Shown here one piece after another: positions 1 to 12,887 of a DNA stretch of 64,000 nt. The stretch is from NCBI GenBank assembly GCA_014773175.1, contig VXCM01000282.1:62001-126000 (forward strand), written 5' to 3'. Position 1 is the stretch's first letter. Each line of letters begins with the position of its first letter. This DNA comes from Lucifuga dentata. Taxonomy: Eukaryota > Chordata > Actinopteri > Ophidiiformes > Bythitidae. Position numbers and translations under genes: made by a program. Under the pieces are notes generated by a model. That model was given only the letters and a program-made list of their open reading frames with translations. It searched no databases and was not told where the DNA came from.

Positions 1-750
1 ACGCGACCTGTTATGGCCACCACTACTTCCGGGTTTCAGCAGTCTGGTCCAGATCCTCCACTCCTCCTCCGCTCAACACACATATCCATTGTACACAACT
101 GGCTGGGCGGCTCACGCATACACACGCAGTCACACGCATGCAGACGCATACACACGTACACACACACATACACGCGCACACAGCATCGATCGTGGCTCCT
201 TTAAGAAAGCCTAAACCAGAATTATCACCCCACCTCCTCTTGATCTCCTCTAGACGCTTTTGCATAAAAAAATCAAGCCGGGAGCTGAGAGTGATCAAAG
301 AAAACGAGAGGAGAGCTGCTTCATTTTTTAACTGTGATTGTGACCATTAACATTTAGGTGGTGCCGATCCCGTGGAGACGCGCGGCGGACCATCATTCAT
401 CCGGTACTTTTGACAAGCCCTTACGTTTTGACTGACAGGCGGAGTGGCAAAAAAGCCATGAGAGTCGCTAGTTTTGTTTGAGGGGCTATTTTATTTTCAT
501 CCTGGTTTTGGAAAAGGAGTTTGGTGCAGCCGTCCAGAGGATAGCCGAGGACCTATTCGCCGCTCCTGGGCTAAACTTGCACGGAAAGCGGGGACTGGCT
601 TCACCGTTCCGTGGGGGGAAAAAAAGCATACGGGATTTTGGTTGAAACGTCTTCCCATTTATTTGGATTTTCATTCTTCATTTCGTCTCCACCCTGGCCT
701 CAGAGGGGATATATCCAAACTGAAAGGACGACCAGGGAGTGAGGAGGGTT
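1..750 (+). promoter_or_regulatory. meis1: meis1 proximal promoter and 5' untranslated region
   Basis: This stretch precedes the meis1 start codon. No transcription start can be placed from sequence alone, and I see no convincing TATA box at a usable distance. Bases 118-183 are a CA-rich imperfect repeat. Bases 360-750 are less repetitive and rich in CpG compared with the introns, as expected for a CpG-type developmental promoter and 5'UTR. A TGACAG hexamer, the core recognised by MEIS/PREP/TGIF proteins, lies at 433-438. A seven-codon upstream ORF (458-481) would lie in the leader if transcription starts upstream of it. The start-codon context has G at -3 and G at +4, which is favourable. 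The 5' boundary is unknown. Confidence 0.6.
118..183. repeat. imperfect CA repeat upstream of meis1
   Basis: CA-rich stretch interrupted by CG and CAT units. It produces the short His/Thr-rich frames nearby, none of which is a gene. Confidence 0.8.
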
Positions 751-762
751 ATGGCGCAACGG
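751..762 (+). CDS. meis1: meis1 coding exon 1 (MAQR)
   Basis: The coding part of exon 1 is only four codons, Met-Ala-Gln-Arg, the invariant start of MEIS1 and MEIS2 proteins. It ends in phase 0 and is followed at once by a consensus donor, GTACGT. The next coding residues (YEDLPHYG) are in exon 2 after a 1.7-kb intron. The start was chosen because MAQR-Y is the family N-terminus and because the ATG has G at -3 and +4. A longer ORF overlapping this ATG in another frame runs into a stop inside the donor and does not join to any MEIS exon. A four-codon first exon is the normal arrangement in MEIS genes. Confidence 0.95.
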
Positions 763-2506
763 GTACGTAGGGCAATCCTCCCGAAAAAGTTTCTCTAAGT
801 CCGCTTTGCTTGAATGCAATCTTGTACTGTAACGTGGCTTAATGACACACATACACACACGGACACACGGCGAAAGTTCCTGTCGTCTTCCTGACACATG
901 GAAACACAAATTCCTGTTTCGGGTCTTTTGGCACGGTATTACGCGCGGCCACACTCATTTACCCCACAGACCTGCCTAGTGAAGGACATCGGAAGAATGA
1001 TCATATCTCATATCGGCGATGTTTTCCAGATTAGTTATGACAAGCCAGTTTTTGGAAACGTAATGGGGGAGGGCATGGAGGCAAAACAAATCTCCACATT
1101 TCTCCTCAGAGCACTTCGTCAAGATTCCACACCGAGGAGCATTTACGAGCAAACTAAAGTCTTATTTCATCGCCAGTTACGCTTCATCACTCGTGATTAC
1201 TCTTATTCCATAAACTGTGGCAAAACTTGCAATATTAGCATAATGCCAATGAGGCAGTTTTAGTAATGAGGTGATGACAAACGCTTTGATTCATACACTC
1301 CAGGACTGCTCCATAATGCGGGGTAACGGCTGGGATCCTCAGACAGACAGTCCACAGTAGAAAAACAGAGATGTTTGGGACTGACTAGAAACATTTAGCT
1401 GCTTAGTTTGACACCAGATCCGCACCACGCTGTGTTTTGCACCTCTTTGGCTTTAGGGTCGATATGTTAGGCTTTAAGTGATAATGCCTTTTTACTCTTC
1501 CCCAACACTTCTTTGTCACTTTCAGAGAGTGCTATCAATAATTCAAGACTCGTATTAATTTGTGAAAGAAGCAGACCACGATTTTATTCATTTTTTTTTT
1601 TTAGGCCTGACTCAATGTTGCATGAGTGTATTTAATAACTACCAGACTCGTGTAAAAGCGAAGGAAAAAGACTTCAACTACTATTATTTAACTTTAAACT
1701 GACACATGAAAAAAGTTTGAACATCCAACTCTAGCACCGTCTTGCATTTGTTGCGTTCACTAATCAGTCTGCTTGAAGACTAATATCACACTTCAAAAAT
1801 AAGCCTTTAAAATTAGACAAAACTGCAGTTAAGGAAATTAAGACATTTGTTTTACAATACTGAGGCAACCAGGCTGATACTTTTAAAACCTAATTAACTT
1901 CCTGGCTAATGGTATTAATAATTAAACCTTGTTGCTGTCGCTTCACTTGTTTAGCAGTTTCATACTTTTTGAGCATATTAAATCATTTAGATTTATTTTG
2001 CTGAATTTACATCTGCAAGCCTGAGCCACACATGTCAGTGAGAAAGTTTAAAACAAAACTCCTCAGTGATGAATAAACTGCTGCAGCTTTGTAAACAATA
2101 TCCTGCTTAACAAGTCATGCAGATTGAAAGTCAGTCTGAAAATCTTGTGATATTGAAAACTAAATCTCAACCAATGATGTGGAAATTGTCATTTTTCTTA
2201 CGCTGTTACAAGTGCACAAATTTTTTAAATAAAACATAAAAGACAGTTCAGGCTACATATCAGGAAACACGTGAAATTAAGGGAATTGTTACATATCTGT
2301 ATGTTTTGTAAAACTAATGAAATTATTCCACCTTACCAGCACATTTTCTTTTTTGTTTTAAGAACAATACAGACTTAAAGCCACGCTTTGTCTATATTAA
2401 ATTAAAATACTTGTAAAGATTTCCCTGTCTCGTGGGGTTATAGCAAAGTTATAACCATACTCTTAAGCCCATGTATTCACTGTGGATCTGCGTGTTTGTT
2501 GTGCAG
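763..2506 (+). other. meis1: meis1 intron 1
   Basis: GT...AG intron of 1744 bp between phase-0 codons, with donor GTACGT and an acceptor ending TTGTTGTGCAG. It is largely free of microsatellites apart from a short CA run near 845-860. The first 500 bp are of mixed composition and contain a 121-codon open frame (898-1263) with no recognisable domain. The remainder (about 1450-2460) is AT-rich single-copy-looking sequence. Nothing in it supports a further exon. Confidence 0.9.
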
Positions 2507-2727
2507 TACGAAGACTTACCCCACTACGGGATGGACGGGGTGGGCATCCCGACCACGATGTACGGGGATCCACACGGCGCCCGGTCCATGCAGGCGGTGC
2601 ATCTCAACCACGGGCCCCAGCTGCACTCTCACCAGTACCCGCACACCGCCCACACCAACGCCATGCCTCCCAGCATGGGCTCGTCCGTTAACGACGCTCT
2701 CAAGAGAGATAAAGACGCCATATACGG
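2507..2727 (+). CDS. meis1: meis1 coding exon 2 (N-terminal region)
   Basis: Encodes residues 5-77 plus two bases of Gly78. It opens with [15 protein letters not shown] and ends [16 protein letters not shown], joining in phase 2 to exon 3. This region is the flexible, His/Pro-rich N-terminus upstream of the PBX-binding domain. The [14 protein letters not shown] block identifies MEIS1 rather than MEIS2, which carries a different His-rich sequence here. Compared with the mammalian protein as I recall it, there is one Gly less after HYG, one His less in the VHLNH segment, and Ala, Gln and Gly substitutions nearby. The acceptor is GTGCAG and the donor is GTAGGT. The open frame continues upstream of the acceptor by chance. 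Confidence 0.97.
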
Positions 2728-4309
<1,582 letters not shown>

Positions 4310-4360
4310 ATTCGGGCAGAAAAGCCCTTATTTTCATCAAATCCAGAATTGGATAATCTG
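4310..4360 (+). CDS. meis1: meis1 coding exon 4 (MEINOX linker)
   Basis: A 51-bp exon encoding 17 residues (126-142), IRAEKPLFSSNPELDNL, in phase 0 at both ends. The acceptor is TTTTAG and the donor GTAAGA. The sequence is essentially invariant in vertebrate MEIS proteins and links the two helical halves of the PBX-binding domain. Two consecutive 51-bp exons are a recognised signature of MEIS gene structure and both are present here. Confidence 0.98.
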
Positions 4361-4869
4361 GTAAGATACTTTATATTTTTATTCTCAATTAGGATTCCTT
4401 TCGTATATTTTTTCTTAGAACACCTCTAAATATTCACAGATATCAGGATTTGTTTGCATGTTTAGTTGTGGGGCTGGAAAGTTAAAACAGGATTAGAGTT
4501 GATGTTTGATATGATGGCTTTGGGTTGTCTCGCAAACCTTTGAGCTCTGCCTGTAAAGTTATTCTCTTTATGATTTTCACTTTGTACAATTTGGGACTTT
4601 CAGAGTGATATCAAAGTAACATGTAATTCATAAATAGTTGGTGGCTAACAGATCTTGGAGGCTTATTGCAGCGCCATTCTGTTATGTGCCTGTTCTCCAT
4701 ATTGCAATAACGTGGAAGTTTAATATCAGTCCCACATAAAAACCATTCATATGAATATTTTCCTCGTCTGCAGTTAGTTGTATTGAGAAAAACGTGCCTG
4801 TTTAATATCAAGAGATGTGCTGCTCATTAAAAAAAAAAAAAAAAAAAAAATGTTATTTTAATTTTTCAG
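4361..4869 (+). other. meis1: meis1 intron 4
   Basis: GT...AG intron of 509 bp with ordinary mixed sequence. A poly(A) run (4829-4850) ends only about 20 bp before the acceptor, so the polypyrimidine tract is reduced to a short T-rich stretch ending TTTTTCAG. No other feature is seen. Confidence 0.9.
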
Positions 4870-4920
4870 ATGATTCAAGCCATTCAAGTTTTACGATTTC
4901 ATCTTCTGGAGCTGGAGAAG
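4870..4920 (+). CDS. meis1: meis1 coding exon 5 (MEINOX domain, second part)
   Basis: Second 51-bp exon, 17 residues (143-159), MIQAIQVLRFHLLELEK, in phase 0 at both ends. It is the core of the second MEINOX helix, with a heptad-like spacing of Ile, Val, Leu and Leu suited to contact with PBX. The donor GTAATA is weaker than the others in this gene. Skipping this exon would keep the reading frame but remove the helix. Confidence 0.98.
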
Positions 4921-6279
4921 GTAATATTCTCTAGCCATTTCTGTCCAGTGTGCCATTTCAGACCTATGGGCTATATTTGCATAAATGTATTTTTGCTAGT
5001 CGGTTATAATTAGCGTCAAAATCAATCATGGGGCCATTTCTCTTCCGCGTTTAATCACGACGCAAGCTGTTACAACTGGAACGGATATCTCAATGGCTAA
5101 ATCTCCCTGCGTGTTCTAATGAAGTTTAATGCTGGCAGAAATTGCATGCAAGGTGAAACATATAGGCGAAGTTTGCGGGTTTTAGAAATGATCCTTTGTG
5201 GAGGGCAAAAGGCCCCAGGCAGCCATCTGTGGATAGAGAGTTGTGGGTGGGTGGGAAACTTTATTTTTCCACCATATCAGATGGAATACTACATCTTATA
5301 CAGTCAACTTTAACATTAGGAAGTATTAATGTAACATTTAAACGTTTAACCTTTTTAAAAACACTGGTCTGGTTGCATGTTCACACAAACGTTGAGCTTG
5401 GACTTAATGCAAAGCGCGTTGCAAATAAAGAGACAGTATCGGCTTTACTGTGTGTAATAATAAAGAAATCTGAGGAAATCCACTTGAAGGAGGGTTATAG
5501 TGCCTCGGTCTTGTCGTTCTGTGACCATCGCTGTTTTGTTTCACGGGCGATGAGATGCGCCGCGTGGGTCGCCTGTGATAATGGAATAAGTCGACGAAAT
5601 TAAACAGTTTACCTTAAATGTCAGTCAAGCGGGTCACCCTCTTCTAATGGCCACTACCCGGGACACCGATGATGAATTTAACACGGGTGTTGAGTGTGTT
5701 GTAGCCCCTGAGCCCCCTTGTCACTGTCAATTTTCGACGATATCTCAATTTTGAGAGGAGCAAAGTAAAGTTAAAATCAAAGTCTGATTGGAGCGCACTG
5801 AAATAACGTGGCGTGGACACTAAACATCATCGCCTTCATACATTCAAAATGACACGTTGAAGTTTTTAATCATGTCAAAGCAAAATAAGTAACAGCACTA
5901 ATGATAGTACAAACTATTTCCACTTTCACCATTATAAATAATAATGTAATTAAATAAAGAATGGCACAGAAGTTTTAGAATTCTTATTTATATTGAATAA
6001 ACTAACAGTGCTTTAAATTATAATAACATGTTTTTACTGGACAATATTTGCTTCATGTTGTAAGTCGTTGTGACCAGCATTTAAATATTTTCGATGCAAA
6101 ACCTCTTAATATTCAGGATTATTAAATTGTGTTTAAAAAAAAAAAAACTCTTTGGAGCTCATATGCACGGTCAAAGGCTGAGAAGTGTGTGTGTTGGGGG
6201 TGGGGGGTGCATATGTCACTGTTGTGTGATGATGTCCCTTTGGGTGAGTGTGTGACGCCTCTGCCTTCTCCTTCTGTAG
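4921..6279 (+). other. meis1: meis1 intron 5
   Basis: GT...AG intron of 1359 bp. The first 800 bp are free of simple repeats, with mixed composition and many TAAT/ATTA cores, and look like candidate conserved non-coding sequence. An exact ATCAATCA motif (PBX/HOX type) is at 5021-5028. The part from 5880 to 6150 is AT-rich with a poly(A) run near 6136-6148. The acceptor follows a good pyrimidine tract (CTCCTTCTGTAG). Confidence 0.88.
4925..5260. promoter_or_regulatory. candidate conserved regulatory block in intron 5
   Basis: This repeat-free segment of balanced composition lies between two MEINOX exons. It contains TATAATTAG at about 5004-5012 and an exact ATCAATCA at 5021-5028, the core of a PBX/HOX composite site. 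MEIS genes are regulated by HOX/PBC/MEIS complexes, so a feedback element is plausible. This is inference; conservation was not tested. Confidence 0.3.
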
Positions 6280-6426
6280 GTACACGAACTGTGTGATAAT
6301 TTCTGTCACCGGTACATCAGCTGCTTGAAAGGCAAAATGCCCATCGACTTGGTCATAGACGACAGAGAGGGAGGATCCAAATCAGACAACGAGGAAATCA
6401 CAAGATCATCGGTGGCTCTTGATCAG
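6280..6426 (+). CDS. meis1: meis1 coding exon 6 (end of MEINOX domain and linker)
   Basis: Encodes 49 residues (160-208), phase 0 at both ends. It begins [20 protein letters not shown], then [16 protein letters not shown] and [13 protein letters not shown]. The first half closes the MEINOX domain and is almost invariant in the family. The acidic/Ser-rich second half is a linker and is the variable part. [10 protein letters not shown] favours MEIS1 over MEIS2, which has ERDGSSKSD-like sequence. The tail [13 protein letters not shown] differs from the mammalian MEIS1 sequence I recall. The donor GTACGT is followed within about eight bases by a CT repeat. Confidence 0.98.
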
Positions 6427-6430
6427 GTAC

Positions 6431-6433
<3 letters not shown>

Positions 6434-6469
<36 letters not shown>

Positions 6470-6490
6470 TGTGTGCGTGTGTGTTTGTGC
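6434..6490. repeat. CT repeat followed by GT repeat at the exon 6 donor
   Basis: Roughly 16 CT units begin about eight bases after the exon 6 boundary and run into a GT/GC-rich stretch. In the pre-mRNA this is a CU-rich tract placed where PTB or TIA1-type proteins can influence 5' splice-site use. Confidence 0.9.
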
Positions 6491-7380
6491 GCGCTCTCCC
6501 TGCCGGCTATTCAACTATTCTGGGTCACTACTCCGATGCGCTGTTATTTGCATATGATTAAGGCCGTTTTACATTCCATCCATCGGAATGAAAAATTTTC
6601 TGAATAATGTTGCTATTATTGGTCCATTAAGACTTGATCCCGGAACCGACCTGGGAAGATTAGCTCGAAAAAGCATCGCCATAAACTTGACCTGTTTCAT
6701 GTCGATTTTAATTTAGTGCCTCTCCCTTTTCTCCTTTATCTCTCCCCGCCTCTCTCTCTCCCTCCCTGTTAACCAAAACGAAACGTTATCAGCGGCTTTC
6801 TGTTGTTTAGTCCAGGCAGGAGTAGCAGGATGGGACGGAGACTGGTTTAGGTGCCTTGGTTTCTCCACTGGAGTTCACGGTTCATTACGCGTCTTGTCAG
6901 CATTTTTCCTTAGACATGAGTGCACATTGCTTATCGAGACCCCCCCCNCCCCCCCCTTTATTTGGCCCAGAGCGCAGAGATTCAGTGCTAGTAAGAAGGT
7001 TTATTTTGAAAGCTATAGAAGCAGCTGGTATTAAAGGTAGATTAGCGAGTGTTTCCTTTTGTGCAGATATCAGAGATAACCGTAGACTTCATTATGTGCT
7101 CCACTGACTGTTGGCACTCTGGGGACATTGTAGTGTGCGCACAGGCATGACCCTAATGGTCCATACACTGCCGTTAAATAATGATAACAGCAACGATGAT
7201 TAGAATTATGCTAATCTGGATTTTCGCCCATTAATAGCAATGTTCATTTTTAGTTACAGATAGCTTTGTGCAGACTATGACAGTGGTAGCAGTGTTTCAA
7301 AAAAATAGTTATGCTCAATGATTATTCATAAGGAATGACTCTGGAGAAAGCCGGCTATAACCTGTGGAGACAGATGAGGG

Positions 7381-7740
7381 AAAAAATCAAGTGTCCAAAT
7401 TAAAGAGATTAGTTGGATAGGTCGTCATAAAAAGTAATGAAGCGATTAGGCTAAATAATTTAAATCCGCTGACTTCCATATGGCTGAGGGGCTGGTCTGA
7501 GTGCAGGGCTCCAGCAAGAGAGAGAGAGCCACTGGCTTTTATGTTCTGGTGTGAATGGCCGGACTGGGAGCAGACTGGGGCCCGACTAGGAAGACTCCAG
7601 CCCGCCCCGCACTCCTCCATCCTGGGCCCTTATGTCTGATTATGGAAATGAGCAAGATCACCAGGAAGATAATACTTCATTTAATCCAGAAGCAGATTAA
7701 ATAACACAGACGCCACTTGTGCATTTAAGTGTCTCTTTGA
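7381..7740. promoter_or_regulatory. candidate conserved regulatory block in intron 6
   Basis: Repeat-poor segment with several homeodomain-type cores (AAATTAAAG, GCGATTAGG, AAGCAGATTAAATAA) surrounded by microsatellite-rich intron. Inferred from composition only. Confidence 0.25.
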
Positions 7741-8065
7741 AATGGCTCATTGTATTCTTGGGGGATTCAGTTGTCAAAAAGTTTTTTATAGATAGGTCAG
7801 GACATGGAGCATATAGATATGGAAATAGAGTGTGTTAAAACCCTTGGGTTTCTAGGTACATGGAGTAAATTATTTTGTGCTTGGGGCACTGATGCAAATC
7901 TTTAATTGACTGTATGAAGGCATGGCCTATTTTAATATAACCATTGTCCCTATGTAACCAAATCAGGGCAAAACTATATAAGATTATGTTTACACTGATG
8001 ATCTACATTACTGATAGAACAATATTAGTGACGTTTAGGCATAACTTTGATTAAAATGCAAAGAC

Positions 8066-8105
8066 TTTTTTTTTTTTTTTTTTTTNTTTTTTTTTTTTTT
8101 TTTTT
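8066..8105. repeat. poly(T) run with assembly N
   Basis: Long T homopolymer containing a single N at 8086. The true length is unknown. Confidence 0.9.
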
Positions 8106-11100
8106 GACAAATGTGTAACATTGAGGAATGGGCTGATGTTCCAGTTGGATAAAATGAACTGTGTCCACAGCAGCATGATGTGTGTATATGGGCATATCTA
8201 AACAGACGGTGGGAGAGCATGCATGACTCTCACTGCTGAATACTTATATTGTCAATCTAATGGAACTGCGCTTCTCATGACTTACTTGTGGCTGAATATA
8301 TATTTTTTGAATTTTGTGTGCTATTTTCGTGTGACATCTTATCTGCAGTTGTTATGCAGTGACATCCTTAACGAATTTGCGTTGTGTGTGCATTATCTCT
8401 TTCCATATGTATTTTTAATATATGCCCTCGGGCATAAAGTTGAAGTGGACTGGAAAAAAAATGTTGAGAATTTGCACAAAAGAACAATGTTAACAAGACG
8501 GAAGAGGCAGGCTCATTTATTCATAAACCAATTTATTCCAGTGAGGCGACTGTAGCAGAGAAAAAAAATGTCAGAGGAAAAAATACTTTGAATTTATTAA
8601 ACTCAACAATCCAGCAGTGCTGACTTTCTTGCAGTATTATGCACCTTTTCAGCATATTTGTAATGTTGTGAATGCTCTTTCTTTACATTCTGCCATTGTT
8701 TTGTTAGCCTGCCTATGTAGGCAAGTACAGAGGGACGCTGAGTGCCCCTTTAAAAAGAAAGCAGAGCATAGCTGAGAGGTGAAAAAGTCAGAGAGGCTCT
8801 GCGCTGGCTTGTGAATGCAGCCCAGCCAGTTTGAGCTCTCCTTTCTCTGTGTGTGTCTGTATGTGTGTGAATGTTTGTGTGTATGTGTGCGTGCATGTGT
8901 TAAAATACTTCATGTGAATCTACATATGTGCATGAGCACTGTGCATGCATCCGTCCCACAGTGTATGCATATTTTGTATGTCTATGTATGTATGTGTATG
9001 TTTGTGTGTATGCTGTGGTGTGCACGTGTGTGTTCAGACTGGCCTGATAAATGCAGCACCCCCCTCAGGTGCTATGTGAGTGGAGTGACTGGTTAGCAGT
9101 TAGACTTTTTTTTTTTTTTTTTCNTTTAACCCTTTCCCTGCCTCTCCCGGGAGAGCCTCAAACCACATTCACCTCATTTCTTCACGAGCTACACATTTCC
9201 ACTTGCTCCATTACAAATAGACTTTCAAACTCCATTGTACAAAAATGTAAAATATACAAAATACCCATTATTCTAAAGGACTTTTGCTGAGTCCTTTAAT
9301 GTGAAAAAGGCTTGTGTCCACATTGAAGATGGCTGAGTTTGTCGGAGTCGTCAGGGAGTGCACTGCTTCAGTTGGCTTGTTGTTGTGGAAATATGGCTGC
9401 AGTTGCTTTGCTGATTGTTTTGCTTATTGGCCTGGCAAACATGCTCAGCCAGTCTTGGGCTTGAGCAATGAAGAAGTGGGAGGTATTTCCACGCTGCAGT
9501 ACGTCATTAGCACAGTTGCCTTTAATTGTGCAGAGAGCACGGGGAGGGGCATGGCAATTTGCTAATGAACTCCAAGGGCTTGGGCTATTCGCTGTAGAGC
9601 AGAGCACTACTAATAGTGCTGAGGACTCACTCCAAGTCTCAAGAGCTCCTCTACTTGATTGAGCCATGCAGGCTGAAGTGGAGCTTGAAATAATTGAAAT
9701 TTGCCTTAAAAATATTCTTCTCCTGACTGTTTTTGTGCTCTAGAGGGTCTCAAATGATAATGAATGCTCAGCAGTTGATCTGTTGAGTCAACTTGGTGGA
9801 GAGGTTTTTTTTTTTTAATATAGAAGAAGCTTGGTGGAACTGACATTTGCAGAGCTGAGTGTGAGTGTGCTTAATAAAAGTTGCTGATTTTTGCAGTTAA
9901 CAGAATGTGAAGTGGCCTAGAATCTGAAATAACATATATGCTTTTCTTTTCCAATTAAGTCCCTCATAATTCCAAAACAAACCCTGTTTGTGTGAGCTCA
10001 GTGTTCTGGTCACTGTGTAAGAATTTACTCTTGATAGCACTGTCACCGTATCTTTTCCTAACAATTGGCACTGTTCTGCCATACAAGTGCTGGTTTCCAG
10101 GTCAGAGAGACCCAGCAGTGTTGGTTTAGGTAACTCTGGCGGTCAAAGAGTGACCCCTGCTCCCCCCCACTCTTAACTCAATGGAAACCCTGACCGGCAG
10201 GGTCAGCCACTATTTTCCTAATCAGTACACCACTATCACTAATCTATCCGCTTCTCGTTGAAGTATGGATTGAGTTACACCAGACTTACCAGGCAGTTTC
10301 TCTCTGTCTCTCTCTCTCCACCTTTCTTTCATTCTGTCTCTCCTACAGTGGCATGCTGCTGTTCTTAATACAAACTTTTGGATCATCACGGTGATTGTTG
10401 GTAATAGCAGCTTTTGTAGTTGAATAAAGGAAAGGTTTGACCCCCACTCGCTCCCTCCCTTCTCAACACCCCCCTTCAACTCACCCCTCCCCTGATCTCC
10501 CTTTTTTCCATCACGGAGTGAATGTGGGGCGGCTGTTAAGGATTCAACAAGTGATACAAAGAGGCGATCACGTGACTTGTGTGTTTCTTAGCCTCTTCAT
10601 TATTGTCGTGGAATAGCAAGTAGGGGTGATTCTGATTAAGCAAATCAAGGCCAGAGTGACTTCAAAGAATAGGAGGAACGTCCGGAGCTACTTACATACA
10701 CATATTTCTTCTTTCAGAGCTTGTGTAGTGAGAATATGTTGGTATTACGCTTTTTTTGGTTGATTAATTCATAAATGATGGTAGTTCATAAAGTATTGGC
10801 CAATATATGTCAGCCTAAAATGCATTATTGGTGGAAATTAGTGCTTAGTGTAGCCACATTGTGTCACAGATACTACCAGTAGTAATACCCACAAGATTCC
10901 AGTTGCAAATAAACTTTTTGGCTTGTGTCTCATGTTACTTATGATGGGCGGTCATGTCTGTCCCAGAGGCCTGGTGTGGTTTCTTTGGCTAAGTAAACAA
11001 TAACCTGGCTTAACACATGTGTACTTAGCTAATGGAAAGTTCCTCTCCCCCTTAACCCCCTGCGAGTCTGTGACAATGGGCACATCACAAACAGCTCGTC

Positions 11101-11650
11101 TCCAAGGGATCCACCGAGAACATCCCAGTGTAGCGGCTGCAGCAGCTAAGTCAAGCTAGGCTAGGCTAACAAAACCACAGCAAAACATGTCATTAAGAAA
11201 TTTTGCTCGCTTTTTCATTCACAACCAAAAAAAGAAATGTGATTTGTTTGGGGTTAGATTGCGTGGAGAGGAGAGCTCTCAAGTTAATGTTTTTGTTTGG
11301 ATTTCAGCTCACAGACAGTAAACAAGGAGTCTGTAGCTGAAGAGGAAGAGACCATCAGTTTGTCATTTTCAGAGAGTGTCATCTAAATGGACTTTGAAAG
11401 CTCTGGTAATTATCTCAAACATGTAATTATCTTTGCTTGTCTCGATGAGGTTAACCCACCAGTTTTAAAAAGCTGACTGAAAAGTACCTGAAGGCTATTC
11501 AACATAGCATACTTTACTTGCTCAAGAGACCAAATCCAGTTTTCTCTCTCACCCCCTTCAGCAATTATAAGGTTATTTCTTCTTTCTTTGTCTACTGTGA
11601 AGAGTTGAGTTGGGGAGGAAGGGGAGTGTAGAATGGAATGGGAGGGGAGG

Positions 11651-11703
11651 GGTGTGTGTGTGTGTCTCTCTCTCTCTCTTTTTCTCTCTCTCTCTCTCTC
11701 TCT
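11651..11703. repeat. GT/CT compound microsatellite
   Basis: Seven GT units followed by an interrupted CT tract. Confidence 0.9.
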
Positions 11704-12692
11704 GCATCATACCATTATCACCCCTTCTTTTCATTTTTGAAGCACTAATATTGCAGAGAGGGGTGGAGAGAACAGAGAAAAAAGAGGTAGTTGGGCAAGC
11801 ACTTGCCTGGCTGGTTATCAGAGAGGCAGATCCTGCTTTATCTAGTCACAGTGGAAAGCAAAGTAAATAAGAGTTTACAATAGCTGGCCTTTCAGGCCCT
11901 TTCGCTAACAGCTTACCCAGCATATGAGAATGTGCCCAGAATTACTGCTGCTATTTGCTTGCTGCAACACATGGCATTATAGTGGATCTAAACTTGAGGA
12001 AGCAGCAGTGTTGCAAAGGTCAAAAATTGTGTTAAAGAAAACAACCACCGAAAACAGATGCACCAAAGCATTCTGGGGGATGGAGTAGCCCAACTGTCAT
12101 CTTTGATTCAGATGTACCACCATGTGTATGTGTGGGGGTTATCTGGATATTTATGTCTGTGCTGTTAAGTATGCACATACGATTATTCCCGCACGCTTGC
12201 TGGCACAGAATGAAAAGTAAATATCCATATCATCACAAAAAGATATTTCAAGAGCCTACGAAAGAGGGGAGGGTGGGGGCAAAGCACAACAACCTTAACC
12301 ATTTTCTTTATTATTGCAAATGAATTGGCAAGGCAACATTTCTTGCATGAGTGCTTGTATGATATGGGGCCTGGCACAGTGAGAAAGGGAAGCACCCCCT
12401 CGCATCTTAGACGCGGCACAATGAGAATGCATTGGATTGGAATGCCTCACTGATCATAGTGGAATCAGAATTTCCAGCAAGGAAAATCTTTTCATGGCGA
12501 ATTAGGGTGGCGGAGAGAAGAAAAATGGTAATGAAAAAAAGAAAAAAGAAAAAAGGTATGCATGGCTCACAAACAGGGTTCCCTGGGCTTGGCGCTGCAG
12601 ACTTAAGAACTTTAGCTAAAGCTAGGCAAAATAGAATGTGGAAAATTGAATTTACTAAACAATTAAGCATTGAATTAATCTACATCCTGAGA

Positions 12693-12696
<4 letters not shown>

Positions 12697-12739
<43 letters not shown>
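12697..12739. repeat. GA microsatellite
   Basis: About 21 GA units. It faces the CT tract at 12814-12887, so the two are complementary in a transcript. Confidence 0.9.
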
Positions 12740-12740
<1 letters not shown>

Positions 12741-12813
12741 AAATCCATGGCAGCTCATTAAGGGGACATGGAATAAATCAAGTGTGTTTGCTATGTGTTT
12801 AGAGGGACAGCGA

Positions 12814-12887
<74 letters not shown>
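12814..12887. repeat. CT microsatellite
   Basis: About 35 CT units with one TA interruption near 12829-12830 and a TTT near its end. Confidence 0.9.

Noticed and set aside
474..770. 98-codon frame overlapping exon 1 of meis1
   Set aside because: It starts at a TTG, is out of frame with MAQR, and stops inside the exon 1 donor. It is 5'UTR sequence.
8223..8555. 110-codon frame in intron 6
   Set aside because: Hydrophobic and AT-driven composition, no domain recognised, and no splice or promoter context.
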